Shown here: positions 34,623 through 43,187 of the stretch, one piece after another
Layout of the letters: each line of letters begins with the position of its first letter
How positions within the stretch are numbered: the stretch's first letter is position 1
DNA from: DATFAS01 sp035254305
GTDB taxonomy: Bacteria > Bacillota > Bacilli > Aneurinibacillales > RAOX-1
Length of the DNA: 47,967 nt
Assembly: GCA_035254305.1 (NCBI GenBank)
Contig: DATFAS010000019.1
Span: 1 to 47,967 of the forward strand
Reading direction: 5' to 3'
Notes under the pieces: model-generated
What the model was told of the DNA's origin: nothing
Database searches by the model: none
What the model saw: the letters and a program-made list of their open reading frames with translations, nothing else
Translations under genes and position numbers: made by a program

Positions 34623-34665
34623 TACTTTTGCCAAGTTAAATTGGAGTGAAGGAGGAAGTTAATTA

Positions 34666-34983
34666 ATGGCTATCGTTAGTGTAACTGATCAAGATTTCAC
34701 CAGTCAGGTTGAACAAGGTGGAACTGTCTTAGTTGATTTTTGGGCTCCATGGTGTGGACCTTGCAAAATGATTGCACCTCTCTTAGAAGAAATCGACGGG
34801 GAAATCGGAAATAAAATGAAAATTGCTAAAGTTAATGTTGATGAAAATCCTGATACAGCAAGTCGTTTTGGTGTGATGAGTATCCCTACTTTACTTGTAT
34901 TTAAGGATGGGAATGTTGTCGATAAGTTAGTCGGATTCCAACCTAAAGATGCATTAATGGGACATCTGAATAAACATTTATAA
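34666..34983 (+). CDS. trxA: Thioredoxin
   Basis: Cytoplasmic dithiol-disulfide oxidoreductase. 105 residues with the active site FWAPWCGPCKM (Cys pair about 29 and 32), the cis-proline SIPTLLVF (about 73-80) and the buried Asp in VLVDFWAP. SD AAGGAGGAAG at 34650-34659. Own promoter and terminator, as in the B. subtilis etfA-trxA-uvrC order. Normal in every respect. Confidence 0.98.
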   Translation: MAIVSVTDQDFTSQVEQGGTVLVDFWAPWCGPCKMIAPLLEEIDGEIGNKMKIAKVNVDENPDTASRFGVMSIPTLLVFKDGNVVDKLVGFQPKDALMGHLNKHL

Positions 34984-34991
34984 GAAGAACT

Positions 34992-35020
34992 AGACGCCTA
35001 GATGTAGGCGTCTTTCTTTA
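34992..35020 (+). terminator. Terminator of trxA
   Basis: AGACGCCTA / TAGGCGTCT stem with loop GATG, followed by TTTCTTTATTT. Confidence 0.92.
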
Positions 35021-35127
35021 TTTATGTCTTTATATCTCTTTGCTGGTTAGCTTTTTCTAACGAAAAAAAAGGGTGGAACATGTTAAGATAAAAGAAAGGC
35101 GATTTAATTATGTAAGGGTGAATCTAG

Positions 35128-36909
35128 ATGTCCCATTTAAAAGAAAAGCTTGCCCTTCTTCCGGATAAGCCAGGTTGTTATTTAATGAAAAATGAAGAGG
35201 GCCAAATTATTTATGTAGGAAAAGCTAAGGTATTAAAAAATAGAGTGAAATCCTATTTCACGGGTAGTCATGATGGTAAAACACAGCTATTAGTACAGGA
35301 TATTGTTGATTTTGAATATATAGTGACAAGAAGTAATGCTGAGGCTCTATTATTAGAGTGTAATCTAATTAAAGAGCATTATCCGCGTTACAATGTCATG
35401 CTCAAAGATGATAAATCTTATCCATATATTAAGATAACGAATGAAGTCCATCCTAGACTTGAAGTCACGAGGCAAATCATGAAGGATGGGGGGAAATATT
35501 ATGGCCCTTATCCAAACGCGGGAGCAGCGTCACAAACGAAGAATCTCTTAGATAAGCTCTACCCTCTTCGGAAATGTAAGAATATCCCCAAAAAGGTCTG
35601 CCTCTATTATCACATGGGTCAATGTCTTGCTCCCTGTGAGTTTAATGTGGATGAAAAAGACTATAAGAGCATGATCGAAGAAATCCATCGCTTCTTAAAC
35701 GGAGGGCACGGGGAGATTCGAGAACAACTTCAAAAGAAGATGATTGATGCTGCCGAGAATCTCGAATTTGAGAAGGCGAAGGAATACCGGGATCAGGTTC
35801 AAGCCATCGATGCCTTGATGGTAAAACAAACAGTGACCTTAACAGATATCTCGGATCGTGATGTTTTTGGATACTATGTAGATAAAGGATGGATGTGTGT
35901 TCAGGTATTTCATGTTCGTCAAGGGAAATTAATCGAAAGAAAGGTCGCTATGTTTCCGTTTTACGGTGTAGAAATAGAGGATTTCTTATCCTATGTTACG
36001 CAGTTTTATTATGAGGATCAGCTTAAGCCGAAGGAGGTTTTCTTGCCGGATATAGAGGAGATCGATGCTGAATCCTTACAGCAGCTCCTTGGTGTGAAAG
36101 TATTCGCACCAAAGCGTGGTGATAAGAAGAAGCTGGTGGATATGGCGATCGAAAATGCCCGCATCTCCTTAGAAGAGAAATTCCAATTGATTGCTAGGGA
36201 TCAATCAAGAACCACACAGGCAGTGGAAAACTTAGGTCAACTATTGGGTACCGGAACACCACATCGGATTGAGGCTTTCGATAATTCCAATATTCAGGGT
36301 TCAGATCCAGTTTCAGCGATGGTTGTATTCACAGATGGTAAGCCGGATAAAAAGGAATATCGAAAATACAAAATTAAAACGGTGATAGGTCCCGATGATT
36401 ATGAATCAATGCGTGAAGTGATTCGTAGACGCTATACAAGGGTTCTCCAAGAGAACCAGGCACTCCCAGACTTAGTCTTAATAGATGGGGGGAAAGGACA
36501 AATCTCGGCTGCTGTAGACGTTCTGGAGAATGAATTAGGGCTCTATGTTGCTGTTTGTGGTTTAGTTAAAGACGATAAGCATAAAACATCTCATCTTCTA
36601 TTAGGGGATCCATCTTCGGAGGTCGACATTAAACGAGATAGTCAGGAATTTTATTTGCTTCAACGGATACAGGATGAAGTTCACCGATTTGCTATAACCT
36701 TTCATAGGCAGGCAAGAGGGAAGTCCATGCTGTATTCTCAATTAGACGATATTCCAGGAGTAGGTCCTAAACGAAAGCAATTGCTACTGAAACATTTTGG
36801 TTCATTGAAGAAGATGCGAGAAGCCTCCATAGATGATTTTCGTGGGCTTGGATTTGGTGATAAGCTTGCTCTGGAAATTATGGAGAAGCTGCAGATTGCA
36901 GATGAGTAA
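35128..36909 (+). CDS. uvrC: Excinuclease ABC subunit C
   Basis: Makes the 3' and 5' incisions in nucleotide excision repair with UvrAB. 593 residues: GIY-YIG nuclease domain (about 12-90, PGCYLMKN, IIYVGKAK), UVR motif for UvrB contact (about 205-238, FEKAKEYRDQVQ), RNase H-like C-terminal nuclease (about 380-530, FDNSNIQGSDPVSAMVVF with its catalytic Asp, and VLIDGGKGQ) and a helix-hairpin-helix pair (IPGVGPKRKQLLLKHFGS, about 545-562). ATG with SD AAGGGTGA. Follows trxA as in B. subtilis. Confidence 0.97.
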   Translation: MSHLKEKLALLPDKPGCYLMKNEEGQIIYVGKAKVLKNRVKSYFTGSHDGKTQLLVQDIVDFEYIVTRSNAEALLLECNLIKEHYPRYNVMLKDDKSYPYIKITNEVHPRLEVTRQIMKDGGKYYGPYPNAGAASQTKNLLDKLYPLRKCKNIPKKVCLYYHMGQCLAPCEFNVDEKDYKSMIEEIHRFLNGGHGEIREQLQKKMIDAAENLEFEKAKEYRDQVQAIDALMVKQTVTLTDISDRDVFGYYVDKGWMCVQVFHVRQGKLIERKVAMFPFYGVEIEDFLSYVTQFYYEDQLKPKEVFLPDIEEIDAESLQQLLGVKVFAPKRGDKKKLVDMAIENARISLEEKFQLIARDQSRTTQAVENLGQLLGTGTPHRIEAFDNSNIQGSDPVSAMVVFTDGKPDKKEYRKYKIKTVIGPDDYESMREVIRRRYTRVLQENQALPDLVLIDGGKGQISAAVDVLENELGLYVAVCGLVKDDKHKTSHLLLGDPSSEVDIKRDSQEFYLLQRIQDEVHRFAITFHRQARGKSMLYSQLDDIPGVGPKRKQLLLKHFGSLKKMREASIDDFRGLGFGDKLALEIMEKLQIADE

Positions 36910-36917
36910 AATAATCA

Positions 36918-36947
36918 TTGTCAAAATTATGTCAGAACGAATATACT
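36918..36947 (+). promoter_or_regulatory. Sigma-A promoter of the lysC leader
   Basis: TTGTCA (36918-36923), 18 bases, TATACT (36942-36947). Starts 9 bases after the uvrC stop; transcription should begin near 36954, upstream of the riboswitch. Confidence 0.75.
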
Positions 36948-36998
36948 ATGAAGAGGAAAATTAAATAAGAATTACACCTCACTTGAATGCAAGTGAGT

Positions 36999-37238
36999 AG
37001 AGGTGCGAAAATCAAGAGTACATTGTGGGAGAACAGGCAGTTCTATGAATACAATGGAAAGGGAAATTCGCCGAAGTGCTGATTTAATGCCAATAATCAG
37101 TGCTGGTTCTGCAGTGAAGAATTGCAGGACTGTCATCATAAGTCTGTAAGACCTTGATGGAGTGCTACGGTAAAGGTGTGTCTTCGTGTTGAATATAGAG
37201 ACAACGCAAAGGGCCTTAGCCTTATGTGTTGTCTTTTT
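36999..37238 (+). promoter_or_regulatory. Lysine riboswitch (L-box) with terminator, controls lysC
   Basis: Conserved L-box blocks in order: AGAGGTGC (36999-37006), GGGAAATTCGCCGAAGTG (about 37062-37080), TGCTGGTTCTGC (about 37100-37111), ACTGTCATCA and TGGAGTGCTAC (about 37158-37168). The platform is a 10-bp terminator, AGACAACGCA (37199-37208) with TGTGTTGTCT (37225-37234), and a T run. Lysine binding should cause termination before lysC. Upstream at 36974-37005 a hairpin (CACCTCACTT / AAGTGAG...AGGTG) can pair with the first conserved block and may compete with the aptamer. Confidence 0.95.
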
Positions 37239-37349
37239 CATATTTGGTATATAGGAATTTTGTTTTGGGCAAAAATTCCATCCATACACAAGGGCAACAA
37301 ATGATTTTTGCCAACCCACTCCAAATTAGGCGTAGGAAGGGAGAGGAAC

Positions 37350-38588
37350 ATGGGAATTATTGTACAGAAGTTTGGGGGTACCTCTGTAGGAACCTTAGAA
37401 AGAATGGAACGTGTGGCGAATAGAATTATCCAGACGAGGGAACAAGGGCATGAAGTTGTCGTGGTCGTATCTGCAATGGGGAAATCAACGGATATTCTTG
37501 TTGATATGGCTAAACAGCTTAGCGGGAAGCCATCAGAGAGAGAAATGGATATGTTACTTACCACAGGTGAGCAGGTATCAATTTCGTTATTATCGATTGC
37601 TTTGCAACAGAAGGGTTACCGGGCAGTATCATTAACTGGTTGGCAAGCGGGAATCGTAACTGAGCCAGTTCATAATAAAGCAAGGATTAGAAAGATTGAT
37701 TCGAATAAGGTTAGTAAGTATCTGAAGGAAGATAACATTGTGATTGTAGCTGGTTTTCAAGGGGTTACAGAGGGCGGGCAGATCACTACGCTTGGTCGTG
37801 GGGGGTCAGATACAACAGCTGTTGCTTTAGCAGCAAGTTTACAGGCAGAGCTATGTGAAATATATACAGATGTAAGTGGAGTATTTACTGCCGACCCACG
37901 GATTGCGTCAAGGGCACGAAAATTGAATTCCATATCCTATGATGAAATGCTTGAACTCGCTAACCTAGGTGCAGGCGTACTGCATCCACGCGCGGTTGAG
38001 TGTGCAAAAAGATATAATGTTAAATTAACTGTCCGTTCAAGCTTTGGGGAAGAAGAAGGGACCATGATTCAGGAGGAACCAGATATGGAAAATGGCTTAA
38101 TGATTAGTGGGGTAGCCCACGATGAATCTGTAGCAAAAATCACTGTAGTTAATCTTCAGAACAAAATAGGAGCATTATCATCGATATTTTCAACATTGGC
38201 ACAGGCACATATTAATGTGGATGTGATCATCCAAAGTGCAAATGAATCCTCTACAACAACGATTGCATTTACAGTTGCAGAGGATGATTTAGTACGTACC
38301 ATTGATTTATTGAAGCGTGATCAAGAAAGACTAAATTTTGAAGAAGTGAGAGCTGAGAAAGGTCTGGCTAAAGTATCGATTGTTGGAGCTGGTATGGTTT
38401 CCAATCCGGGAGTGGCAGCTAGCATGTTTAAGTATTTAGCTAGTGCAGGTATTGATATCTTGATGGTTAGCACATCTGAGATTAAGGTTTCATGTATTAT
38501 ATCTACAGAATTGGCGAAGTTAGCAGTTCAAACTTTGCATTCCGCATTTGGTCTTGATGCTGCTGAGCTTGCTGAGGTTCATGGATGA
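37350..38588 (+). CDS. lysC: Aspartate kinase, lysine-sensitive type (alpha subunit)
   Basis: Phosphorylates aspartate, the first step toward lysine, diaminopimelate, threonine and methionine. ATG at 37350 follows AAGGGAGAGGA and gives the family N-terminus IIVQKFGGTSV; upstream in-frame codons to 37308 lie in the leader. 412 residues: kinase domain (1-235, with GRGGSDTTAVALAA about 150-163) and two C-terminal ACT domains (about 262-405). Like B. subtilis aspartokinase II (408 residues) it contains an internal start for a beta subunit at codon 246. Controlled by the lysine riboswitch. Confidence 0.96.
   Translation: MGIIVQKFGGTSVGTLERMERVANRIIQTREQGHEVVVVVSAMGKSTDILVDMAKQLSGKPSEREMDMLLTTGEQVSISLLSIALQQKGYRAVSLTGWQAGIVTEPVHNKARIRKIDSNKVSKYLKEDNIVIVAGFQGVTEGGQITTLGRGGSDTTAVALAASLQAELCEIYTDVSGVFTADPRIASRARKLNSISYDEMLELANLGAGVLHPRAVECAKRYNVKLTVRSSFGEEEGTMIQEEPDMENGLMISGVAHDESVAKITVVNLQNKIGALSSIFSTLAQAHINVDVIIQSANESSTTTIAFTVAEDDLVRTIDLLKRDQERLNFEEVRAEKGLAKVSIVGAGMVSNPGVAASMFKYLASAGIDILMVSTSEIKVSCIISTELAKLAVQTLHSAFGLDAAELAEVHG
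38085..38588 (+). CDS. Aspartate kinase beta subunit from internal start in lysC
   Basis: In-frame ATG at codon 246 of lysC is preceded by AGGAGG (38071-38076) with an 8-base gap, an SD much better than chance inside a gene. B. subtilis aspartokinase II is an alpha2beta2 enzyme whose beta subunit begins at the equivalent internal codon. The product would be 167 residues, containing only the two ACT domains (MENGLMISGV onward), and would serve as regulatory subunit. The SD and codon position are seen directly; use of the start is inferred from the homologue. Confidence 0.75.
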   Translation: MENGLMISGVAHDESVAKITVVNLQNKIGALSSIFSTLAQAHINVDVIIQSANESSTTTIAFTVAEDDLVRTIDLLKRDQERLNFEEVRAEKGLAKVSIVGAGMVSNPGVAASMFKYLASAGIDILMVSTSEIKVSCIISTELAKLAVQTLHSAFGLDAAELAEVHG

Positions 38589-38593
38589 TAAAA

Positions 38594-39085
38594 TTAAACA
38601 CCATGGCTAACTAGATGATTGTTCCAACTTTTATCCATAACGACTTCTATGCCGATATAGATACCTTCTTTTTCATTGATTTGTAATTGGGCAGCACAAT
38701 ACGTTTCTGTTATTTTTTCCATGATCCCAGCTAGGAGGCCGGCTTCAAGATTTAATGTTTTTTCTAAGCGTTTCTTAGGAATGAGATTGAATCGGTTATG
38801 GGTAATTTTAAAGTCAATCGTACACGCTGATTGTGCTTCGATTTGTACTTGTCCCAGGTCAAGTTGTAAGAAGATATCTTCTACTTCTTCTATCAATTTG
38901 ACCTCCAATGAGTTACCAATCTCTTTTCCAACCCAATAGAGAATATTGATCTCGCTGTCCCCAAGAATCGTTTCGAGTATTTTCTCGCGGAAAAATAGGT
39001 AACCTAATAGAGAATTGGAGATGCTTTCTGGTGGCAACAGGATTCTTTCTTTAAATAGGGATGAAATGGCTTCACTTTGTCGCAA
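38594..39085 (-). CDS. YslB family protein (DUF2507)
   Basis: 163 residues, DUF2507/4-vinyl-reductase-like family, function unknown. Typical features are an N-terminal LPESIS...LLGYLFFREKILETILG-like segment (PPESISNSLLGY near residue 18), ILYWVGKEIG (about 47-56) and a late LEAGLLAGIMEK (about 112-123). TTG start (complement of 39083-39085) with GGAGGAG upstream. Placed between lysC and sdhC on the opposite strand from lysC; in B. subtilis yslB lies at the same place. Its end is only 5 bases from the lysC stop, so the two converge without visible terminator space. Confidence 0.85.
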   Translation of the reverse strand: MRQSEAISSLFKERILLPPESISNSLLGYLFFREKILETILGDSEINILYWVGKEIGNSLEVKLIEEVEDIFLQLDLGQVQIEAQSACTIDFKITHNRFNLIPKKRLEKTLNLEAGLLAGIMEKITETYCAAQLQINEKEGIYIGIEVVMDKSWNNHLVSHGV

Positions 39086-39208
39086 AATAGATCTCCTCCA
39101 TTCTTCAATAAAAATACAAAAATGGGATTAACCAATTCCTTTCTCATTATGTTTATGTTGGAAAGAGGACAACTAGAAGAAACAAATTTGACAATTGGTG
39201 CCGTTTTC

Positions 39209-39237
39209 TTGACGCTAGTGGATACAAGGAGTAAAAT
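39209..39237 (+). promoter_or_regulatory. Likely sigma-A promoter of sdhCAB
   Basis: TTGACG (39209-39214), 17 bases, TAAAAT (39232-39237). It predicts a leader of about 195 nt. The gap 39086-39438 also holds a short spurious frame but no gene I can support. Confidence 0.7.
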
Positions 39238-39268
39238 AAACCTGTCACAAAATGTTCATTCCCTTTTG

Positions 39269-39292
39269 GCTTCCGCTGGAAGCTTTTATCTT
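39269..39292 (+). terminator. Terminator-like hairpin in the sdh leader
   Basis: GCTTCC / GGAAGC stem with a three-base loop GCT, directly followed by TTTTATCTTTGTTTT. It lies between the predicted promoter and sdhC, so it would be an attenuator if the promoter is correct. Confidence 0.45.
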
Positions 39293-39438
39293 TGTTTTGA
39301 TGGGGAAGATCAACTGAGTATTTAAGGGGGAGTGTCAGAGATAATAGTGAATCAGATAGGTAAGTTGGAGGGAAGAGAGAAAGAAGTATAAGCCTTACAA
39401 GAAATGAGATTTTTTCACTTTTGAAAGGGGGCCCAAGG

Positions 39439-40089
39439 ATGGCGACGGATCGTCACTTTTTTAACAGAAAGCTTCATTCCTTATTGGGAGTCATTCCTGT
39501 AGGTGCATTTTTAATTATCCATTTATATACCAACTTTTTGGCTCATTATGGACGCGAACGCTTTACCTCACAAGTAAAATTGATGGAAGACATTCCTTTT
39601 CTCGCAATTGTAGAAATTGTGTTTATCCTTTTACCGCTACTTTATCATGCTGTATATGGTCTCTACATTGCTTTCCAAGCAAAGCATAATGTGAATAACT
39701 ATGGTTATTTCCGTAACATGATGTTTTTCCTACAACGTGTAACCGGAATTATTACTTTGATTTTTGTTGTTTGGCATATTTGGCAGACACGTATTCAGAT
39801 CGCTATTGGTTCTGTTAAGCCTGAAGGATTCTATGACATTATGGTTCATGTTTTCCAAAATGGTGGTATGATCGCATTTTATGTTCTTGGCCTATTGTCC
39901 GCTACATTCCATTTCAGCAATGGTATGTGGTCGTTCTTGGTTAGCTGGGGAATCACTGTTGGCCCTAGAGCCCAAAGAATTTCAACTTATGTTTGGATGG
40001 TATTCTTTGTGATTCTTTCCTATATCGGGATTTCGGCCATGTTCGCTTTTATCAACCCAGTCGATGTAGCAGCAAGCATTAAAGGTTAG
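39439..40089 (+). CDS. sdhC: Succinate dehydrogenase cytochrome b558 subunit
   Basis: Membrane anchor of succinate:menaquinone oxidoreductase carrying two b hemes. Five transmembrane segments fit the hydrophobic profile (about 10-30, 55-78, 92-115, 135-158, 178-205), and heme-ligand histidines are available in KLHSLLG, LLYHAVYG, VVWHIWQ and ATFHFSNG. ATG at 39439 follows AAAGGGGG (39424-39431); an in-frame TTG at 39421 lies before that SD and is not used. 216 residues, close to the B. subtilis type. First gene of sdhCAB. Confidence 0.95.
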   Translation: MATDRHFFNRKLHSLLGVIPVGAFLIIHLYTNFLAHYGRERFTSQVKLMEDIPFLAIVEIVFILLPLLYHAVYGLYIAFQAKHNVNNYGYFRNMMFFLQRVTGIITLIFVVWHIWQTRIQIAIGSVKPEGFYDIMVHVFQNGGMIAFYVLGLLSATFHFSNGMWSFLVSWGITVGPRAQRISTYVWMVFFVILSYIGISAMFAFINPVDVAASIKG

Positions 40090-40101
40090 GAGGAAGAGCT
40101 A

Positions 40102-41841
40102 ATGGCTAAAATTATTATCGTTGGCGGTGGTTTAGCAGGTTTGATGTCAACTATCAAATGTGCTGAAGCTGGCGTTTCAGTAGATTTATTTTCTTTAGTA
40201 CCTGTTAAAAGATCTCACTCCGTTTGTGCCCAAGGTGGTATTAACGGTGCGGTTAATACAAAGGGTGAGGGAGACTCACCATGGATCCACTTTGACGACA
40301 CCATTTATGGTGGAGACTTCTTAGCAAACCAACCACCTGTTAAGGCTATGTGTGATGCTGCACCAGGAATTATCTACATGTTCGATCGTATGGGAGTTAT
40401 GTTCAACCGTACTCCAGAAGGTCTTATTGATTTCCGTCGTTTCGGAGGAACTCAGCACCACCGTACGGCTTTCTCAGGTGCGACAACTGGACAACAGTTG
40501 CTTTATGCATTAGATGAACAAGTTCGTCGTCATGAAGTGAATGGACTTGTAACGAAGCATGAATACTGGGAATTCACGTCTATTATTCAAGATGATGAAG
40601 GAACATGCCGTGGGATTGTTGCTCAGAACCTACGCACTATGGAAATTAAATCCTTCGCTGCAGATGCAGTAATTTTAGCTACTGGTGGACCTGGAATTAT
40701 CTTTGGTAAATCCACGAACTCTATCATCAATACAGGAACAGCAGCTTCTGCTGTTTATCAGCAAGGTGCAGCTTATGCGAATGGGGAATTCATCCAAATT
40801 CACCCAACAGCGATTCCAGGAGATGACAAGCTACGCTTGATGAGTGAATCTGCACGTGGTGAAGGTGGACGTGTATGGACTTATAAAGACGGTAAGCCTT
40901 GGTATTTCCTTGAGGATAGATACCCAGCTTATGGAAATCTTGTTCCTCGTGATATTGCAACTCGTGAAATTTTCCAAGTTTGTGTAGATATGAAGTTAGG
41001 TCTAAATGGGGAGAACATGGTTTACCTAGATCTTTCCCATAAGGATCCACATGAATTAGACGTTAAACTTGGTGGTATCATTGAAATCTATGAAAAATTC
41101 GTAGGAGATAACCCACGTAAGGTTCCTATGAAGATCTTCCCTGCTGTTCACTACTCAATGGGTGGACTATGGGTTGATTATGAACAACAGACTAAGATTA
41201 AGGGACTATTTGCTGCTGGTGAATGTGACTTCTCACAACACGGCGCAAACCGCCTAGGAGCTAACTCCTTATTGTCTGCTGTATTCGGTGGTATGGTAGC
41301 AGGTCCTAATGCTGTTAAATACACTCAAGGCTTGAATAAGCATGCGGATGATATCTCAAGTCAAGTATTTGAAGCACAAGTGAAGAAAGAACAAGAGAAA
41401 TACGATAACATTCTTAAGATGAATGGAACTGAGAATGCTTATGTTCTTCACAAGGAATTAGGAGAATGGATGACTGCTAATGTGACTGTAGTTCGTTTCA
41501 ATGATAAGTTGAAGCAAACAGATAATAAGATCTTAGAATTAATGGAACGTTACAAGAAGATCAATGTGAACGATAGTGCCAAGTTTAATAACCAATCTGC
41601 TTCCTTTACTAGACAGCTGTGGAATATGCTTGAGTTAGCCCGTGTAATCACAATCGGTGCCCTAAATCGTAATGAAAGCCGTGGCGCACACTACAAACCA
41701 GATTTCCCTAAGCGTAATGATGAGGAATTCATGAAAACAACAATGGCTAATTACACTCCTGAAGGACCGAAGTTCCATTACGAAGATGTGGATACATCCA
41801 TGATTCCTCCTCGTGTTCGTGATTATTCCGTATCTCATTAA
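40102..41841 (+). CDS. sdhA: Succinate dehydrogenase flavoprotein subunit
   Basis: Oxidises succinate to fumarate; covalent FAD. 579 residues. Dinucleotide fold IIVGGGLAGL (about 4-13); the conserved RSHSVCAQGGINGA region (about 39-52) that carries the flavin-linked histidine in the B. subtilis-type enzyme; active-site HPTAIPG (about 234-240), RGEGGRVW and the arginine/histidine cluster in VHYSMGGLW (about 349-357) and GANRLGANSLL. SD AGGAGGA at 40087-40093. Belongs to the menaquinone-reducing type B SQR/QFR family. 12 bases after sdhC. Confidence 0.97.
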   Translation: MAKIIIVGGGLAGLMSTIKCAEAGVSVDLFSLVPVKRSHSVCAQGGINGAVNTKGEGDSPWIHFDDTIYGGDFLANQPPVKAMCDAAPGIIYMFDRMGVMFNRTPEGLIDFRRFGGTQHHRTAFSGATTGQQLLYALDEQVRRHEVNGLVTKHEYWEFTSIIQDDEGTCRGIVAQNLRTMEIKSFAADAVILATGGPGIIFGKSTNSIINTGTAASAVYQQGAAYANGEFIQIHPTAIPGDDKLRLMSESARGEGGRVWTYKDGKPWYFLEDRYPAYGNLVPRDIATREIFQVCVDMKLGLNGENMVYLDLSHKDPHELDVKLGGIIEIYEKFVGDNPRKVPMKIFPAVHYSMGGLWVDYEQQTKIKGLFAAGECDFSQHGANRLGANSLLSAVFGGMVAGPNAVKYTQGLNKHADDISSQVFEAQVKKEQEKYDNILKMNGTENAYVLHKELGEWMTANVTVVRFNDKLKQTDNKILELMERYKKINVNDSAKFNNQSASFTRQLWNMLELARVITIGALNRNESRGAHYKPDFPKRNDEEFMKTTMANYTPEGPKFHYEDVDTSMIPPRVRDYSVSH

Positions 41842-41876
41842 GCACATTAGACAGAAGAGAAGGGAGAAAAGAAGTA

Positions 41877-42629
41877 ATGGCTGAACAAAAAACAATTACT
41901 CTGATCATTACTCGTCAAGATAGCCCGGAAGGCCAATCTTATTCTGAAGAATTTAAGATTCCTTACCGTCCAAATATGAACGTTATTGGCGCTCTAATGG
42001 AGATTCAACGTAATCCAGTGAATGCGTCCGGTACGAAAGTAGCTCCTGTATCCTGGGAATCAAACTGCTTAGAGGAAGTCTGTGGTGCTTGCTCTATGGT
42101 TATCAATGGTAAGCCTCGTCAGGCATGTACAGCACTAATTGATAAGCTTGAACAGCCAGTTCGTTTAGCACCAATGAGTACATTCCCTGTACAAAGAGAC
42201 CTTTCTGTTAACCGTCAACGTATGTTTGATGCGCTTAAGCGTGTTAAAGCTTGGATTCCTATTGATGGAACTCATGATCTTGGACCAGGACCACGTATGC
42301 CAGAAGCAGATCGTCAATGGGCGTATGAATTGTCGAAGTGTATGACTTGTGGTGTTTGCTTAGAGGCATGTCCAAATGTGAACGATAAATCTCCATTTAT
42401 CGGACCATTCGCTATCTCACAAGTTCGTCTTTTCAACACTCACCCAACTGGTCAGATGAATGCTGCTGAGCGTTTAGATGCACTAATGGGTGAAGGTGGA
42501 GTTACAGATTGCGGTAACTCACAGAACTGTGTTCAATCTTGCCCTAAGGGTATTCCTTTAACAACTTCGATTGCAGCTATGAACCGTGCAACTACGATCC
42601 ACAGCATTAAGAAGTTTTTCCAAAGCTAA
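41877..42629 (+). CDS. sdhB: Succinate dehydrogenase iron-sulfur subunit
   Basis: Transfers electrons from FAD to heme b through three clusters. 250 residues. [2Fe-2S] cysteines in NCLEEVCGACSM with a later QAC (about 62-85); [4Fe-4S] in CMTCGVCLEACP (about 155-166); [3Fe-4S] ligands in DCGNSQNCVQSCPKG (about 216-230). SD AAGGGAGAAAAG before the ATG. Closes the sdhCAB operon and is followed by a strong terminator. The B. subtilis neighbour ysmA is missing after it. Confidence 0.97.
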   Translation: MAEQKTITLIITRQDSPEGQSYSEEFKIPYRPNMNVIGALMEIQRNPVNASGTKVAPVSWESNCLEEVCGACSMVINGKPRQACTALIDKLEQPVRLAPMSTFPVQRDLSVNRQRMFDALKRVKAWIPIDGTHDLGPGPRMPEADRQWAYELSKCMTCGVCLEACPNVNDKSPFIGPFAISQVRLFNTHPTGQMNAAERLDALMGEGGVTDCGNSQNCVQSCPKGIPLTTSIAAMNRATTIHSIKKFFQS

Positions 42630-42635
42630 TATTTA

Positions 42636-42668
42636 AGAAGCAGCTCTATGAGGAGCTGCTTCTTTCAT
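42636..42668 (+). terminator. Terminator of sdhCAB
   Basis: A 12-bp perfect stem AAGAAGCAGCTC / GAGCTGCTTCTT with a six-base loop, followed by TCATTTCAT. T run is modest. Confidence 0.85.
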
Positions 42669-42729
42669 TTCATAGAGGGAATCTATTTTGGTTATCCTTT
42701 TAAAACATTCATGTTAGAAGGGGGCCATC

Positions 42730-43134
42730 ATGTTTTTCCATGGAATTGATCTGAAATATTTATGGAAACAATATCCATGCCTTTTTCCGGATGCACATGC
42801 TTCCACCAAAACTAAATCTCAAATAGAGGATCGTGAACATCTTATCCAAAAATTTGGTTTTGAGCCCGTTCACTTATTAGAGTCGAATAAGGACTTTCCA
42901 ACCATGAAATGTCTGAAGGAATGCTTTTCATTTGGGGAGATTATATTTGCTTTTCATTACCTTAAGGGGCCTATTTGGCAAATAAGTAGCCATGAAATTG
43001 CAGTTCCATACTTAGATGTAAGGAAATGTAAATTTATTTTTGTTAGATCAAGAAACCATAGAGAACAAGTAGAAAGAATTTTCTGTAATAAAAATATTTT
43101 TCAAATAAAAAATAAGGTTCTACTTGTCGAATGA
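42730..43134 (+). CDS. Hypothetical protein, no family recognised
   Basis: 134 residues, ATG with a clear SD (GAAGGGGGCC, 42718-42725). No signal peptide or membrane span. Rich in Phe, Lys and His, with cysteines at MKCLKECF (about 59-66), VRKCKF and IFCNKN. The C-terminal part has a basic stretch (FVRSRNHREQVERIF). It occupies the slot of ysmA between sdhB and gerE but does not look like a thioesterase. Codon use resembles neighbours. I cannot assign a function. Confidence 0.7.
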   Translation: MFFHGIDLKYLWKQYPCLFPDAHASTKTKSQIEDREHLIQKFGFEPVHLLESNKDFPTMKCLKECFSFGEIIFAFHYLKGPIWQISSHEIAVPYLDVRKCKFIFVRSRNHREQVERIFCNKNIFQIKNKVLLVE

Positions 43135-43187
43135 AGGAAGCGTAAAGTATAATTGCATCAAAATATGTGAAGGAAGGTCCTAGAAAT

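Noticed and set aside
37308..37349. 14-codon extension of lysC
   Set aside because: Lies between the riboswitch terminator and the SD; family N-terminus begins at 37350.
39077..39325. 82-codon open frame on the plus strand between yslB and sdhC
   Set aside because: Overlaps the yslB start and the predicted sdh promoter and hairpin; no SD and no recognisable protein features.
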